Notes under the pieces: generated by a model
Told to the model about the DNA's origin: nothing
Database searches by the model: none
The model's input: the letters and a program-made list of their open reading frames with translations, nothing else
Assembly (NCBI RefSeq): GCF_002813455.1
Contig: NZ_PHHE01000001.1
Location: 2,108,001 to 2,172,000, forward strand
Origin: Pseudomonas baetica
GTDB lineage: Bacteria; Pseudomonadota; Gammaproteobacteria; Pseudomonadales; Pseudomonadaceae
Length of the DNA stretch: 64,000 bases
Direction of reading: 5' to 3'
Program-made: the position numbers and the translations under genes
Shown: in pieces, positions 51,294-63,808 of the stretch
Position numbering within the stretch: position 1 is the stretch's first letter
Layout of the letters: every line of letters starts with the position of its first letter

Positions 51294-52058
51294 TCAATGC
51301 AAAATCTGACTCAAGAACAACTTCGTCCGCTCATTCTGCGGATTGTCGAAGAAGTCATTCGGCGCCGCCTGCTCAACGATCTCCCCCTTGTCCATGAAGA
51401 TCACGCGATTGGCCACGGTGCGGGCGAAGCCCATTTCGTGGGTCACGCAGAGCATGGTCATGCCGTCTTCGGCCAGGCCGATCATGGTGTCCAGAACCTC
51501 TTTCACCATCTCAGGGTCGAGTGCCGAGGTTGGTTCGTCGAACAGCATGATTTTCGGTTTCATGCACAGTGCGCGGGCGATCGCCACACGCTGCTGCTGG
51601 CCGCCGGACAGTTGCCCCGGGAATTTATGCGCCTGCTCCGGAATGCGTACGCGCTCCAGGTAATGCATGGCGATTTCCTCGGCCTTGCGCTTGGGCATCT
51701 TGCGCACCCACATCGGCGCCAGGGTACAGTTCTGCAAAATGGTCAGGTGCGGGAACAGGTTGAAGTGCTGGAACACCATGCCGACTTCACGACGGATCGC
51801 TTCGATCTGTTTGAGGTCATTGGTCAGTTCCACGCCATCCACAACGATGCGGCCCTGCTGGTGTTCTTCCAGACGATTGAGGCAACGGATGGTGGTCGAC
51901 TTGCCGGAACCCGACGGGCCGCACAGGACGATACGCTCGCCCTGTTTTACGTTGAGGTTGATGTCTTTCAGCACGTGGAACTGGCCGTACCACTTGTTGA
52001 CGCCCTGCATCTGAATGATGCCTTCAGGACCCACAGGCTTTTTGATTGCTTCGCTCAT
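51294..52058 (-). CDS. aapP: General L-amino acid ABC transporter, ATPase
   Basis: 254 residues. Walker [10 protein letters not shown], signature [15 protein letters not shown], Walker [15 protein letters not shown], as in the polar amino-acid (HisP/GlnQ) group. It powers uptake by AapQM. Last gene of the leftward aapJQMP operon, 13 bases after aapM. Confidence 0.96.
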   Translation of the reverse strand: MSEAIKKPVGPEGIIQMQGVNKWYGQFHVLKDINLNVKQGERIVLCGPSGSGKSTTIRCLNRLEEHQQGRIVVDGVELTNDLKQIEAIRREVGMVFQHFNLFPHLTILQNCTLAPMWVRKMPKRKAEEIAMHYLERVRIPEQAHKFPGQLSGGQQQRVAIARALCMKPKIMLFDEPTSALDPEMVKEVLDTMIGLAEDGMTMLCVTHEMGFARTVANRVIFMDKGEIVEQAAPNDFFDNPQNERTKLFLSQILH

Positions 52059-52071
52059 TTACAGAGAACTC

Positions 52072-53169
52072 CTAACGCTTGTGGCCAGTGTCGAGCTTGC
52101 GTTCCAGATGCATGGAATAGCGCGACATACCAAAACAGAAAATCCAGAACACCAGGGCGGCGAACACGTAGCCTTCGGTGGCCATGCCCAGCCATTTCGG
52201 ATCGGCAGCGGCTTGCTTGACGCTGTTGAGCAGGTCAAAGAGGCCGATGATGATCACCAGACTGGTGTCCTTGAACAGCGCAATGAAGGTGTTGACGATG
52301 CCGGGGATCACCATCTTCAGGGCTTGCGGCAGAATCACCAGGCCCATCGAACGCCAATAACCGAGGCCCATCGCGGCAGCGGCTTCGTACTGTCCTTTGG
52401 GAATCGCTTGCAGACCGCCACGCACCACTTCGGCGACGTAGGCCGACTGGAACAGGATCACGCCGATCAGCGCCCGCAGCAGCTTGTCGAAGTTCATGCC
52501 TTCGGGCAGGAACAGCGGCAGCATCACCGAGGACATGAACAGCACCGTGATCAACGGCACGCCACGCCAGAACTCGATGAAGGTCACGCAGACCACACGA
52601 ATCGCTGGCATGTTCGAACGTCGACCCAGCGCCAGCACGATGCCAAGCGGCAAGGCGCCAGCGATACCGACGGTGGCGATCACCAGAGTCAGCATCAAGC
52701 CGCCCCATTGGCTGGTCGCGACGGTTTGCAGGCCGAATACGCCGCCGTGCAGCAGGCACCAGGCGACAATCGGATAGATCACCAGAAAGCTCAACCCGTA
52801 CACCGCTTTACGCGGGAAGCGCGAGATGAACAGTGGCGCCACGCCGATCACTGCCAGCCACACGGTCAGGTCCACGCGCCAGCGCAGGCCGGTCGGGTAA
52901 TAGCCATACATGAACTGACCGAAGCGTTGCTGGATGAACACCCAGCAGGCGCCCTCCTTGGTGCAATCGGCCTGGGTGGTGCCGACCCAGTTGGCGTCGA
53001 GGATCGCCCACCCCAGAATCGGCGGAACGATCAGGTAGATCAGGTAGAACGCGAACAGCGTCAGCAGGGTGTTGAGCCAGCTGGAGAACATGTTCGCGCG
53101 CATCCATGCCACTACGCCGATGCTACTGCTCGGTGGGGGCATGTCGGGTTTGAAAGTATGAGTACTCAT
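52072..53169 (-). CDS. aapM: General L-amino acid ABC transporter, permease M
   Basis: 365 residues. Several membrane segments; the C-terminal part has the HisM/GlnP-type EAA loop (EVVRGGLQAIPKGQYEAAAA). The long N-terminal extension with additional segments and the periplasmic loop is typical of AapM as opposed to the shorter HisM. Pairs with AapQ. Ten bases after aapQ. Confidence 0.95.
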   Translation of the reverse strand: MSTHTFKPDMPPPSSSIGVVAWMRANMFSSWLNTLLTLFAFYLIYLIVPPILGWAILDANWVGTTQADCTKEGACWVFIQQRFGQFMYGYYPTGLRWRVDLTVWLAVIGVAPLFISRFPRKAVYGLSFLVIYPIVAWCLLHGGVFGLQTVATSQWGGLMLTLVIATVGIAGALPLGIVLALGRRSNMPAIRVVCVTFIEFWRGVPLITVLFMSSVMLPLFLPEGMNFDKLLRALIGVILFQSAYVAEVVRGGLQAIPKGQYEAAAAMGLGYWRSMGLVILPQALKMVIPGIVNTFIALFKDTSLVIIIGLFDLLNSVKQAAADPKWLGMATEGYVFAALVFWIFCFGMSRYSMHLERKLDTGHKR

Positions 53170-53179
53170 GCGCTTTTCC

Positions 53180-54361
53180 TTACCGCTCGATCAGCGCAAT
53201 GCGCTTGTTGTACCAGTTCATCAGCAGGGAAATGCTGATACTGATCGCCAGGTACACGCTCATGGTGATCGCAATCACTTCGATCGCCTGACCGGTCTGG
53301 TTGAGCACGGTGCCGGCGAACAGCGAAACCATTTCCGGATAACCGATACCGGCGGCCAGCGAGGAGTTCTTCGCCAGGTTCAGGTATTGGCTGGTCAGCG
53401 GCGGGATGATCACCCGCAGCGCCTGGGGAATTATCACCTTGCGAAGGGTCGGGCCTTCACGCAAACCGAGCGAACGGGCCGCTTCGGTCTGGCCGTGGCT
53501 GACCGACTTGATCCCCGAACGCACGATCTCGGCGATGAACGCCGCGGTGTAAACGGTCAGGGCCAGGGTCAAGGCCAGCAGTTCCGGGATAAGCACCCAG
53601 CCGCCAACGAAGTTGAAGCCCTTGAGTTCGGGCATTTCCCAGTGCAGCGGAGCGCCGAAGATCAGCGCGCACAAACTCGGGATCACCAGCAGAATCGCCA
53701 GACCTACCCAGAACTTGTGGAACGGCTCACCGGTCGCTTCAAAGCGTTTGTTGGCCCAGCGGCACATCAGCACGATGCCGACGATGGCCACCACTACGCT
53801 GATCACGAACGCCCAGAAACCATCAGCTGCCAGCGCGGCCGGCATGTTCAGGCCACGGCTGCTGACAAAGAAAGTGTCGCCGAAGTTGTGGCTGTTCCGC
53901 GGTCCCGGCATGGTCAGGAACACCGCGAAGTACCAGAACAGGATTTGCAGCAGGGGCGGAATGTTGCGGAAGACTTCCACATACACGGTCGCCAGCTTGC
54001 TGATGATCCAGTTCGGCGATAGACGCGCGACACCAATGATGAAGCCCAGCAGAGTCGCCAGGATCACGCCGATGATGGTCACCAGCAATGTATTGAGCAG
54101 ACCGATCACAAACACGCGGGCATAGCTGTCCGCTTCGGTGTAGTCGATCAGGGTTTGAGCGATGCCGAACCCGGCACTGCGCTCCAGAAAGCTGAAGCCG
54201 GAGGTGATGCCCCGGTGTTCAAGGTTGGTTTGTGTGTTATCGAACAGGAACCAGCCCAGGGAGACGACTGCCACGATGGTGACGATCTGAAATACCCAGG
54301 CGCGCACTCGCGGATCGCTGAGGCTGAGCCTCTGCTTTGGTGCGCCGATTGATTTTTGCAT
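53180..54361 (-). CDS. aapQ: General L-amino acid ABC transporter, permease Q
   Basis: 393 residues. Membrane protein of the same class as AapM with EAA loop EIVRSGIKSVSHGQTEAARS and a large periplasmic/cytoplasmic middle region. Forms the channel with AapM. It follows aapJ after 66 bases. Confidence 0.95.
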   Translation of the reverse strand: MQKSIGAPKQRLSLSDPRVRAWVFQIVTIVAVVSLGWFLFDNTQTNLEHRGITSGFSFLERSAGFGIAQTLIDYTEADSYARVFVIGLLNTLLVTIIGVILATLLGFIIGVARLSPNWIISKLATVYVEVFRNIPPLLQILFWYFAVFLTMPGPRNSHNFGDTFFVSSRGLNMPAALAADGFWAFVISVVVAIVGIVLMCRWANKRFEATGEPFHKFWVGLAILLVIPSLCALIFGAPLHWEMPELKGFNFVGGWVLIPELLALTLALTVYTAAFIAEIVRSGIKSVSHGQTEAARSLGLREGPTLRKVIIPQALRVIIPPLTSQYLNLAKNSSLAAGIGYPEMVSLFAGTVLNQTGQAIEVIAITMSVYLAISISISLLMNWYNKRIALIER

Positions 54362-54427
54362 GAAGTGCCCCGGAAAAAATGGAACAAGAACATCACCCGG
54401 CGGTTGGCCCGCCGGGTGATAGAACCA

Positions 54428-55459
54428 TTAGCGCACTGGTGGTGCGTACTGAATGCCGCCGTTGTTCCACAGGGCGTTCAGGCCACGGTCGATTTCCAGC
54501 GGAGTGTTCTTGCCGAGGTTTTTCTCGAACACTTCACCGTAGTTGCCGACCTGCTTGACGATCTGCACGACCCAGTCCTTCGGCAGTTTCAGGTCTTTGC
54601 CGTATTCACCGTCAGCACCGAGCATACGAGCGACGTCCGGATTCTTGGTGGACTTGGCTTCAGCTTCGACATTCTTCGAAGTGATGCCGGCCTCTTCAGC
54701 GTTGAGCATGGCGTAGCCAGTCCAGCGCACTACAGCCAGCCACTCGTCGTCGCCGTTACGCACGACCGGACCCAGTGGTTCCTTGGAAATGGTTTCCGGC
54801 AGAACCACGTAGTCTTTCGGCGAAGCCAGTTTGCTGCGCTGGGCGAACAGCTGGGATTTGTCGGAAGTCAGCACGTCGCAACGACCGGATTCCAGCGACT
54901 TGGCGCTTTCATCGGAGGTGTCGAAAGTGATTGGGGTGTATTTCAGACCGTTGCCGCGGAAGTAGTCGGAAACGTTGAGCTCGGTGGTAGTACCGGCCTG
55001 GATGCAGATGGTTGCGCCGTCCAGCTCTTTGGCACTCTTCACGCCCAGCTTGTTGTTTACCAGGAAGCCGATGCCGTCATAGTAGGTAATGAAGCCCGGG
55101 AATTTCAGGCCCATGCCCGCATCACGGGAGCTGGTCATGGTGGTGTTGCGCGACAGGATGTCGATCTCGCCGGACTGCAGCGCGGTGAAGCGCTCCTTGG
55201 CGTTCAACTGACTGAATTTGACCTTGGTTGCGTCGCCGAATACGGCAGCAGCTACTGCGCGGCAGAAATCAGCGTCGATGCCGAGGATCTTGCCGGTAGC
55301 GTCCGGAACCGAGAAGCCCGGCAGACCGTCGCTCACGCCACACTGCACGAAACCTTTCTTCTGCACGGCATCCAGGGTTGCACCCGCCTGAGCGAACCCG
55401 CTGACGCCGAGTACTGCTGCTGCAGTCACGATCGCCAGAGTGGATTTCAACATCTTCAT
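54428..55459 (-). CDS. aapJ: General L-amino acid-binding protein
   Basis: 343 residues. A cleavable signal peptide (about 1-25, ending GFAQA) and a two-lobe solute-binding fold (VQCGVSDGLPGFSVPD, the family lead-in; LSRNTTMTSSRDAGMG, ligand-binding stretch). Broad specificity for L-amino acids in this family. First gene of aapJQMP, normally the most highly expressed. An inverted repeat lies 62 bases upstream of the start. Confidence 0.96.
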   Translation of the reverse strand: MKMLKSTLAIVTAAAVLGVSGFAQAGATLDAVQKKGFVQCGVSDGLPGFSVPDATGKILGIDADFCRAVAAAVFGDATKVKFSQLNAKERFTALQSGEIDILSRNTTMTSSRDAGMGLKFPGFITYYDGIGFLVNNKLGVKSAKELDGATICIQAGTTTELNVSDYFRGNGLKYTPITFDTSDESAKSLESGRCDVLTSDKSQLFAQRSKLASPKDYVVLPETISKEPLGPVVRNGDDEWLAVVRWTGYAMLNAEEAGITSKNVEAEAKSTKNPDVARMLGADGEYGKDLKLPKDWVVQIVKQVGNYGEVFEKNLGKNTPLEIDRGLNALWNNGGIQYAPPVR

Positions 55460-56583
<1,124 letters not shown>

Positions 56584-56680
56584 TTCATCAGTCACAAACC
56601 GCCCTTTGATCCCTCCCACTACGCCGCGCCCGATTCTTGCATTACACTGGCCGGCGTACATTCCTTAACCAATTGATGAG

Positions 56681-58171
56681 ATGACCGTGCTCAAAGCACT
56701 CAAGAAGATGTTCGGTAAAAGCGAGGCTGAGCAGCTCGCGCCAGTTCCCAGTGCGCCGTCGCACGCCCCCGGTCATCGCAGCGATGCCCGCCAGGCCGAC
56801 CGCCCCGCTACCGTAGCGGCACCGAAACAAGACTCACAACCGGCCGCCGTCGCCACTTCAGTAGCAGCGCCTGTTGCAGACAGCGTCAGCAGCGAAGCGC
56901 CGAAACCGGCCAGACCGCGGCGCGAACCGAAGCCCAAGGCTGCGGTTATCCCGTGGAAACTCGAAGACTTCGTCGTCGAGCCGCAGGAAGGCAAAACCCG
57001 CTTTCACGATTTCAAACTGTCCCCGGAACTGATGCACGCCATCCAGGACCTGGGCTTCCCGTATTGCACGCCGATCCAGGCGCAGGTGCTGGGCTTCACC
57101 CTCGCCGGCAAAGACGCCATCGGCCGCGCGCAGACCGGTACCGGCAAGACCGCCGCGTTCCTGATCTCGATCATCACCCAACTGCTGCAAACGCCGCCGC
57201 CGAAAGAACGCTACATGGGCGAACCCCGTGCACTGATCATCGCGCCGACCCGTGAGCTGGTGGTGCAGATTGCAAAAGACGCCGCTGACCTGACCAAGTA
57301 CACCGGCCTCAATGTGATGACGTTTGTCGGCGGCATGGACTTCGACAAGCAGCTCAAGCACCTCGAAGCGCGCCATTGCGACATTCTTGTGGCAACGCCG
57401 GGCCGTCTGCTCGACTTCAACCAGCGCGGCGACGTGCACCTGGACATGGTCGAAGTGATGGTGCTGGACGAAGCCGACCGTATGCTCGACATGGGTTTCA
57501 TCCCGCAGGTTCGGCAGATCATTCGCCAGACCCCGCCGAAAAGCGAACGTCAGACGCTGCTGTTCTCCGCGACTTTCACCGAAGACGTGATGAATCTCGC
57601 CAAGCAGTGGACCACCGACCCGTCGATCGTCGAGATCGAATCGCAAAACGTGGCCAACGAAAACGTCGAGCAGCACATCTATGCCGTGGCCGGTGCCGAC
57701 AAGTACAAACTGCTCTTCAACCTGGTCAACGATAACGGCTGGGAGCGGGTGATCGTGTTTGCCAACCGCAAGGACGAAGTACGCCGCATCGAAGAACGCC
57801 TGGTGCGTGACGGCATCAACGCTGCGCAACTGTCCGGCGACGTGCCGCAGCACAAACGCATCAAAACCCTGGAAGGCTTTCGCGAAGGCAAGATTCGCGT
57901 ATTGGTCGCCACCGATGTCGCCGGTCGCGGCATCCACATCGACGGCATCAGCCACGTGATCAACTTCACCTTGCCGGAAGTCCCGGACGACTACGTGCAC
58001 CGCATCGGCCGTACCGGTCGCGCTGGCGCCGACGGTGTGTCGATCAGCTTCGCCGGCGAGGACGACTCCTACCAGTTGCCGTCCATCGAAGAGAAGCTCG
58101 GTCGCAAGATCAGCTGTGAAACGCCGCCAACGCATCTGCTGCGGGCGGTTGAGCGTAAGCGTGCGCAGTAA
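56681..58171 (+). CDS. rhlB: ATP-dependent RNA helicase RhlB
   Basis: 496 residues. A basic, Ala/Pro-rich N-terminal extension of about 90 residues precedes the DEAD-box core: [27 protein letters not shown] and [10 protein letters not shown]. Helps the degradosome or other complexes unwind RNA. It lacks an RG-rich C-terminal tail, ending at RAVERKRAQ. An intrinsic terminator follows. Confidence 0.95.
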   Translation: MTVLKALKKMFGKSEAEQLAPVPSAPSHAPGHRSDARQADRPATVAAPKQDSQPAAVATSVAAPVADSVSSEAPKPARPRREPKPKAAVIPWKLEDFVVEPQEGKTRFHDFKLSPELMHAIQDLGFPYCTPIQAQVLGFTLAGKDAIGRAQTGTGKTAAFLISIITQLLQTPPPKERYMGEPRALIIAPTRELVVQIAKDAADLTKYTGLNVMTFVGGMDFDKQLKHLEARHCDILVATPGRLLDFNQRGDVHLDMVEVMVLDEADRMLDMGFIPQVRQIIRQTPPKSERQTLLFSATFTEDVMNLAKQWTTDPSIVEIESQNVANENVEQHIYAVAGADKYKLLFNLVNDNGWERVIVFANRKDEVRRIEERLVRDGINAAQLSGDVPQHKRIKTLEGFREGKIRVLVATDVAGRGIHIDGISHVINFTLPEVPDDYVHRIGRTGRAGADGVSISFAGEDDSYQLPSIEEKLGRKISCETPPTHLLRAVERKRAQ

Positions 58172-58188
58172 GCGACGCAAATAAAGAG

Positions 58189-58222
58189 AAGCGCAGCCGG
58201 CAACGGACTGCGCTTTTTTTTT
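58189..58222 (+). terminator. Intrinsic terminator of rhlB
   Basis: AGCGCAG/CTGCGCT with an eleven-base loop and a run of nine T. Confidence 0.9.
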
Positions 58223-58261
58223 GCCCGGCATTTCATCAGGTCTTGCGAGAAAGAACTAAAA

Positions 58262-58274
58262 GTCCATAATGGAC
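58262..58274. promoter_or_regulatory. Palindromic operator candidate of dauBA
   Basis: GTCCATAATGGAC, a perfect 13-base dyad 34 bases before the dauB start. A near copy (GTCCAATATGGAT on the minus strand) lies before the binding-protein gene at 62229-62241. DauR is the natural candidate ligand. Confidence 0.6.
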
Positions 58275-58307
58275 AAATTAGTTTAGATGCACAGTCCGGA
58301 GTCCGCC

Positions 58308-59252
58308 ATGTCCAGTACGCCCTACGTGATCGACCAAGCCAAAGCCCATGAGCTGCTGGCACGCATCGACGTGCCGCAGATTCTGCGCAAGCTGTTTAGC
58401 GATCTCGCCGCCGGTCACGCCGTGCAGCCGGCGCAGCAACTGGTGGAATTCCCGCAGGGCGCCGGTGACTTCATCAATTACTTGGGTGTGTTGGCCGAAG
58501 ATGGCGTGTATGGGGTGAAGACTTCGCCGTACATCGTTCGCGAGCAGGGCCCGTTGGTCACCGCGTGGACGTTGCTGATGTCGATGCAGACCGGCCAGCC
58601 GCTGCTGCTCTGCGATGCAGGCGAACTGACTACGGCGCGCACGGCAGCGACCACGGCGGTGGCCGTCGACGCCCTCGCCCCGCTGGATACGCGGCGGCTG
58701 GCGATTATCGGCAGCGGCAAAGTTGCGCAGGCGCATCTGCATTACGTGAAGTCGCTGCGCGATTGGCAAAGCATCAGAGTGTATTCGCCGAGCCTGCAGG
58801 AGGATCCTGAAACTCAGGCGCGGCTCAAAGCCCTTGCTCCCGAACTGACGATTGCCACAAGCCGTGAAGCCGCCCTCGTGGAGGCCGACGTGATCATGCT
58901 CTGCACCTCCTCCGCAGTCCCGGTGCTCGACCCGGCAACATTGAGTAAACCCGCGCTGATCACCTCGATCAGCACCAACGCCCCTCGCGCCCATGAAGTA
59001 CCGCCGCAGAGCTTGGGCGACATGCAGGTGTTCTGCGACTACCGTCTGACCACGCCGGGGTCGGCGGGCGAGATGCTGATTGCCGTTGAACAGCATGGCT
59101 GGAGCAAGGATTCGATTGTGGGTGACCTCGCCGATCTGCTCAGCGAAAAAGTGCAACGGCCCGGCTACGACCGTCACGTGTTTTTCCGCTCAATCGGCCT
59201 GGGTCTGGAAGACATCGCCCTGGCCAATGCGGTTTATCACTTAAGTAACTGA
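58308..59252 (+). CDS. dauB: NAD(P)H-dependent L-arginine dehydrogenase, ornithine-cyclodeaminase family
   Basis: 314 residues from the ATG at 58308, seven bases after GGAG; the ATG at 58287 is too far upstream. Rossmann motif IGSGKVAQAHL is central. It belongs to the ornithine cyclodeaminase/mu-crystallin family. By position beside dauA and dauR it corresponds to PA3862 DauB, which reduces 2-ketoarginine to L-arginine, completing D- to L-arginine racemisation. A REP pair separates it from dauA. Confidence 0.9.
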   Translation: MSSTPYVIDQAKAHELLARIDVPQILRKLFSDLAAGHAVQPAQQLVEFPQGAGDFINYLGVLAEDGVYGVKTSPYIVREQGPLVTAWTLLMSMQTGQPLLLCDAGELTTARTAATTAVAVDALAPLDTRRLAIIGSGKVAQAHLHYVKSLRDWQSIRVYSPSLQEDPETQARLKALAPELTIATSREAALVEADVIMLCTSSAVPVLDPATLSKPALITSISTNAPRAHEVPPQSLGDMQVFCDYRLTTPGSAGEMLIAVEQHGWSKDSIVGDLADLLSEKVQRPGYDRHVFFRSIGLGLEDIALANAVYHLSN

Positions 59253-59267
59253 CACCACAAATCCCCT

Positions 59268-60531
<1,264 letters not shown>

Positions 60532-60575
60532 TCCGTCGTCGGGATGACGCGTCCAACCGATTGCGGCACACTCGC

Positions 60576-60600
60576 AGCGCCCCCTGTTCACGGGGGCGCT
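60576..60600 (+). promoter_or_regulatory. Stable hairpin before dauR
   Basis: AGCGCCCCC/GGGGGCGCT, a perfect nine-pair stem with loop TGTTCAC, 25 bases before the dauR ATG and without a T-run. It could limit read-through or influence dauR translation. Confidence 0.5.
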
Positions 60601-60624
60601 GACGCTGCCTGGAGCTCCACTGTC

Positions 60625-61251
60625 ATGACCGCCCCCGAACTCGACCCGGCACTGGATAACTTCCGTGCCATCGCCGATGCCATCGCCACGCTGTTTTTCC
60701 CCCACGCCGAAGTGGTGCTGCATGACTTGCGCACACAGAGGGTCGATTACATCGCCAACAATCTGTCCAAACGCGAAATCGGTGACGAGTCGTCGCTGGA
60801 AGACATGCTCAGCGAAGACGTGAGTGAGCGAAACATCGGCCCGTATGAAAAGCTCAACTGGGACGGCCAGAAGATCCGCAGCCTGAGCACCGTGCTGCGC
60901 GACCACGAAGACCTGCCGCTGGCCGTTTTGTGCATCAATCTGAATATTTCGCTGTTCGAGAATGCCAAGGCAGCGCTGGATCTTTTCCTCTCACCGAGCA
61001 AACTGATTCCGCAGCCGGACTCGCTGTTTCGCGATGACTGGCAAGAGCGAATCAACACCTTCCTCCATGCCTGGCTACGCGAGCGACAGCTGAGCCTGAA
61101 TCTGCTGACCCGCGATCACAAAAGGGAACTGGTGCTGGCGCTGCACGCCGAAGGCGCGTTCAAGGGCAAGAGCGCCTCGAACTATGTGGCCAACGTGCTG
61201 AACATGGGGCGGGCGACGGTGTACAAGCATTTGAAGGAATTGAAGGGCTGA
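60625..61251 (+). CDS. dauR: DauR, YheO-type transcriptional regulator
   Basis: 208 residues from the ATG at 60625 with GGAG ten bases upstream. N-terminal YheO/PAS-like ligand domain (HDLRTQRVDYIANNLSKRE) and a C-terminal helix-turn-helix (SASNYVANVLNMGRATVYKH). In P. aeruginosa DauR represses dauBAR, with the 2-ketoacid as likely inducer. It ends the operon. REP-like units follow. Confidence 0.92.
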   Translation: MTAPELDPALDNFRAIADAIATLFFPHAEVVLHDLRTQRVDYIANNLSKREIGDESSLEDMLSEDVSERNIGPYEKLNWDGQKIRSLSTVLRDHEDLPLAVLCINLNISLFENAKAALDLFLSPSKLIPQPDSLFRDDWQERINTFLHAWLRERQLSLNLLTRDHKRELVLALHAEGAFKGKSASNYVANVLNMGRATVYKHLKELKG

Positions 61252-61276
61252 AGATCTGCAGTGATTGATCTGGCCC

Positions 61277-61370
61277 CATCGCTGGCAAGCCAGCTCCCAC
61301 AGGGATTTTGATGTACACAAAATATGTGTACGACTCGATCACTGTGGGAGGGGGCTTGCTCCCGAAGACG
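61277..61370. repeat. REP units after dauR
   Basis: TCGCTGGCAAGCCAGCTCCC followed by ACTGTGGGAGGGGGCTTGCT, two different REP variants facing each other over about 40 bases. Confidence 0.75.
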
Positions 61371-61375
61371 AACGA

Positions 61376-62152
61376 TCAGTCGCCGTAGATATCGGACTTG
61401 AAGTACTTCTCGGAAATCTTCAGATACTCGCCACTCGCGCGAATCCCGTCGATCGCGGTGTTCAACTCGCTGACCAATTCTGTATTGCCCTTGCGCACCG
61501 CAATCCCCGCGCCCTCACCCACGTACTTCGGATCCTTCAACTCAGGCCCGACAAACGCATAGCCCTTGCCACGCGGCATTGTGAGGAAGTCATTCAGCGG
61601 AATGGTGTCGGCAAAAATGGCATCAAGCCGCCCGGCTGCCAGGTCCATGTAGATTTCTTCGTTGTTGCTGTAGCGCTTGACGTTGATGCCCTTGGGCTCG
61701 AACACCTCAGTGGCATAGCGGTCGGTGGTGGTCGCGCGCTGCACGCCGACGTTCTTGCCCTTGAGGCTGGCGTACTGATCATCGACTGTGGCGCCTTCCT
61801 TCATTACCAGCCGCGACGAAGTGAAGTAGTACTTGTGGGTGAAATCCACCGACTTCTTGCGGTCTTCGTTGATCGTCATGGACGACAGGGCCATGTCGAT
61901 TTTCTTCACCTTCAGCGATGGAATCAGACCGTCGAATTCGCCTTCGACCCACACGCATTTGACCTTCATCTGCGCGCACAGGGCGTTGCCGATGTCGTAG
62001 TCGAAACCGACGATCTCGCCTTTGTCGGTCTTCGAGGCGAAGGGCGGGTAAGCGGCTTCGATGCCGATGCGCAAGGTTTTCTCGGCGGCGAACACGCTGG
62101 TGGAGGCCAACAGGCTGAGGGCCAGACCGGTGATGAGGGGGAGTTTCTTCAT
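61376..62152 (-). CDS. Periplasmic basic amino acid-binding protein (ArgT/HisJ type)
   Basis: 258 residues. Signal peptide about 1-22 (ending SVFA). Solute-binding domain with the family motifs [10 protein letters not shown] and [14 protein letters not shown], and the ligand-binding region [18 protein letters not shown]. Probably binds arginine, lysine or ornithine, fitting its place next to dauBAR (PA3865 in PAO1). No permease genes adjoin it, so it likely shares a transporter encoded elsewhere. Promoter region carries a copy of the dau palindrome. Confidence 0.92.
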   Translation of the reverse strand: MKKLPLITGLALSLLASTSVFAAEKTLRIGIEAAYPPFASKTDKGEIVGFDYDIGNALCAQMKVKCVWVEGEFDGLIPSLKVKKIDMALSSMTINEDRKKSVDFTHKYYFTSSRLVMKEGATVDDQYASLKGKNVGVQRATTTDRYATEVFEPKGINVKRYSNNEEIYMDLAAGRLDAIFADTIPLNDFLTMPRGKGYAFVGPELKDPKYVGEGAGIAVRKGNTELVSELNTAIDGIRASGEYLKISEKYFKSDIYGD

Positions 62153-62228
62153 GTTCGTTCTCTCGCGGGTTGTTGTTGGTTTGGCAAGAAAGAGCTGAAA
62201 CGGAGGGAAATGCTTTTTGTACTTATAA

Positions 62229-62241
62229 ATCCATATTGGAC
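62229..62241. promoter_or_regulatory. Second dau-type operator candidate
   Basis: ATCCATATTGGAC on the plus strand, that is GTCCAATATGGAT toward the binding-protein gene; 11 of 13 bases agree with the dauB site on this strand, and it lies 77 bases before that gene's start codon. Confidence 0.5.
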
Positions 62242-62300
62242 TTATATGTATAGACAGTCAATCGGGCAAAGAGATAGGTTTTTGGTGTTGCAGATGGCCT

Positions 62301-62379
62301 CTTCGCGAGCAAGCCCGCTCCCACACGGGATTTGTGAACGACACAGATCCAATGTGGGAGCGGGCTTGCTCGCGAAGGC
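62301..62379. repeat. REP pair, outward orientation
   Basis: TTCGCGAGCAAGCCCGCTCC and its complement GGAGCGGGCTTGCTCGCGAA on the right, arranged opposite to most pairs in the window. Confidence 0.9.
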
Positions 62380-62401
62380 TGACTAAAGGGCGCTACAGGG
62401 C

Positions 62402-62854
62402 CTACTTTTTCCAGCGATCCGCAGCAGCATGATCACTGTCACGCCCTTCAACCCAACGCGGGCCGTCGCTGGTGTTTTCTTTCTTCCAGAACGGTGCACG
62501 GGTTTTCAGGTAATCCATGACAAAGGCGCAGGCATCGAACGCAGCCTGGCGATGGGCACTGGCGGCACCGACGAAGACAATCGGCTCGCCCGGTTCCAGT
62601 GCGCCGATGCGGTGCAGCACTTCCAGCTTCAGTAACGGCCAGCGCTGTTCGGCTTCCACGGCAATTTTGCCAAGGGCTTTTTCGGTCATGCCTGGATAGT
62701 GTTCAAGGAACATCCCCGCCACATCCAGCCCATCGTTGAAGTCACGCACGTAGCCGACAAAACTCACCACCGCACCCACGCCAACATTGGCCGCATGCAT
62801 CGCGTTGACTTCAGCCCCCGGATCGAATGGCGTGGCCTGCACACGAATCGCCAT
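62402..62854 (-). CDS. moaE: Molybdopterin synthase large subunit
   Basis: 150 residues. Typical MoaE with FVGYVRDFNDG, MFLEHYPGMTEKAL, and the catalytic/binding block HRQAAFDACAFVMDYLKTRAPFWKKE containing the active-site Lys. It converts cyclic pyranopterin monophosphate to molybdopterin with sulphur from MoaD. It follows moaD after three bases. Confidence 0.97.
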   Translation of the reverse strand: MAIRVQATPFDPGAEVNAMHAANVGVGAVVSFVGYVRDFNDGLDVAGMFLEHYPGMTEKALGKIAVEAEQRWPLLKLEVLHRIGALEPGEPIVFVGAASAHRQAAFDACAFVMDYLKTRAPFWKKENTSDGPRWVEGRDSDHAAADRWKK

Positions 62855-62857
62855 GGC

Positions 62858-63100
62858 TCAGCCTCCGGTCACGGTGGGGAAAAACGCCACCTCGTCGCCA
62901 TCGACCACCGGTTCGCCGAGCTGGCACAAGTCTTCGTTGCGCGCGCACATCAAGTTCTGCTCGCTCAACACCTCGGCGCCGTCACGTTGCGCGAGCAGTG
63001 CGCGCACGTCATCGACGGTGGCGAAATCACCTTCAACCTTTACCGAATCCACGCCCAGCGCTTCACGGTAACGGGCGAAAAACTTCACGGTTACGTTCAT
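62858..63100 (-). CDS. moaD: Molybdopterin synthase small subunit
   Basis: 80 residues from the ATG at 63100. Ubiquitin-like sulphur carrier ending in the essential Gly-Gly (TVTGG), which receives the thiocarboxylate. The start overlaps moaC by four bases (ATGA-type). Confidence 0.96.
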   Translation of the reverse strand: MNVTVKFFARYREALGVDSVKVEGDFATVDDVRALLAQRDGAEVLSEQNLMCARNEDLCQLGEPVVDGDEVAFFPTVTGG

Positions 63101-63570
63101 GGCTGCTCCGCCTGAAAATGCCCGCTCTTGCCACCGACCTTCTCCAGCAAACGCACGCTTTCGATGGTCATGCCGCGATCCACGGCTTTGCACATGTCAT
63201 AGATGGTCAGCGCGGCGACGCTGGCAGCGGTCAGGGCTTCCATCTCGACCCCGGTCTGCCCGGAGAGCTTGCAACGGGCGACGATGCGTACGGCGTCTTC
63301 GCCTTCAGCGCTGAGTTCGACTTTGACGCCGGTGAGCATCAGCGGATGGCACAGGGGAATCAGATCGCTGGTTTTCTTCGCCGCCTGAATGCCGGCAATG
63401 CGCGCCACGGCAAACACGTCGCCTTTCGGATGGCCGCCGCTGACGATCATCTGCAGGGTTTCGGGGAGCATGCGCACCAGCGCTTGGGCCGTCGCCTCAC
63501 GGAACGTCACGGCTTTTTCGGTGACGTCGACCATGTTGGCGCGACCTTGGGAATCGAGATGAGTCAGCAC
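63097..63570 (-). CDS. moaC: Cyclic pyranopterin monophosphate synthase
   Basis: 157 residues. Motifs [36 protein letters not shown] and CKAVDRGM are MoaC signatures, including the catalytic Lys and Asp of the last two. With MoaA it makes cPMP, the first molybdenum-cofactor intermediate. First gene of moaCDE here. Confidence 0.97.
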   Translation of the reverse strand: MLTHLDSQGRANMVDVTEKAVTFREATAQALVRMLPETLQMIVSGGHPKGDVFAVARIAGIQAAKKTSDLIPLCHPLMLTGVKVELSAEGEDAVRIVARCKLSGQTGVEMEALTAASVAALTIYDMCKAVDRGMTIESVRLLEKVGGKSGHFQAEQP

Positions 63571-63655
63571 GGGATTACTCCTGATCAGGAGCGTGGATTG
63601 TAAACCTGTGGGTCAAATTTCCGCACGCACGAATATCCGAACACTGAAGAACCTT

Positions 63656-63743
63656 GTGGGAGCGAGCCTGCTCGCGAATGCGATGCATCAGGCAACATCG
63701 ATGCTGACTGACACACCGCATTCGCGAGCAGGCTCGCTCCCAC
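63656..63743. repeat. REP pair between moaC and the PhoH-family gene
   Basis: GTGGGAGCGAGCCTGCTCGC and GCGAGCAGGCTCGCTCCCAC, loop of about 45 bases. Confidence 0.92.
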
Positions 63744-63764
63744 ATTGGCTATTGTGTTCAGGCA

Positions 63765-63796
63765 TAAAAACCGGGCGGCTGTTGGGCCGCCCGGTT
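63765..63796 (-). terminator. Intrinsic terminator of the PhoH-family gene
   Basis: AACCGGGCGGC/GCCGCCCGGTT with loop TGTTGG; on the minus strand it is followed by T5, thirteen bases past the stop codon. Confidence 0.88.
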
Positions 63797-63808
63797 CTGT
63801 TGGAAGGA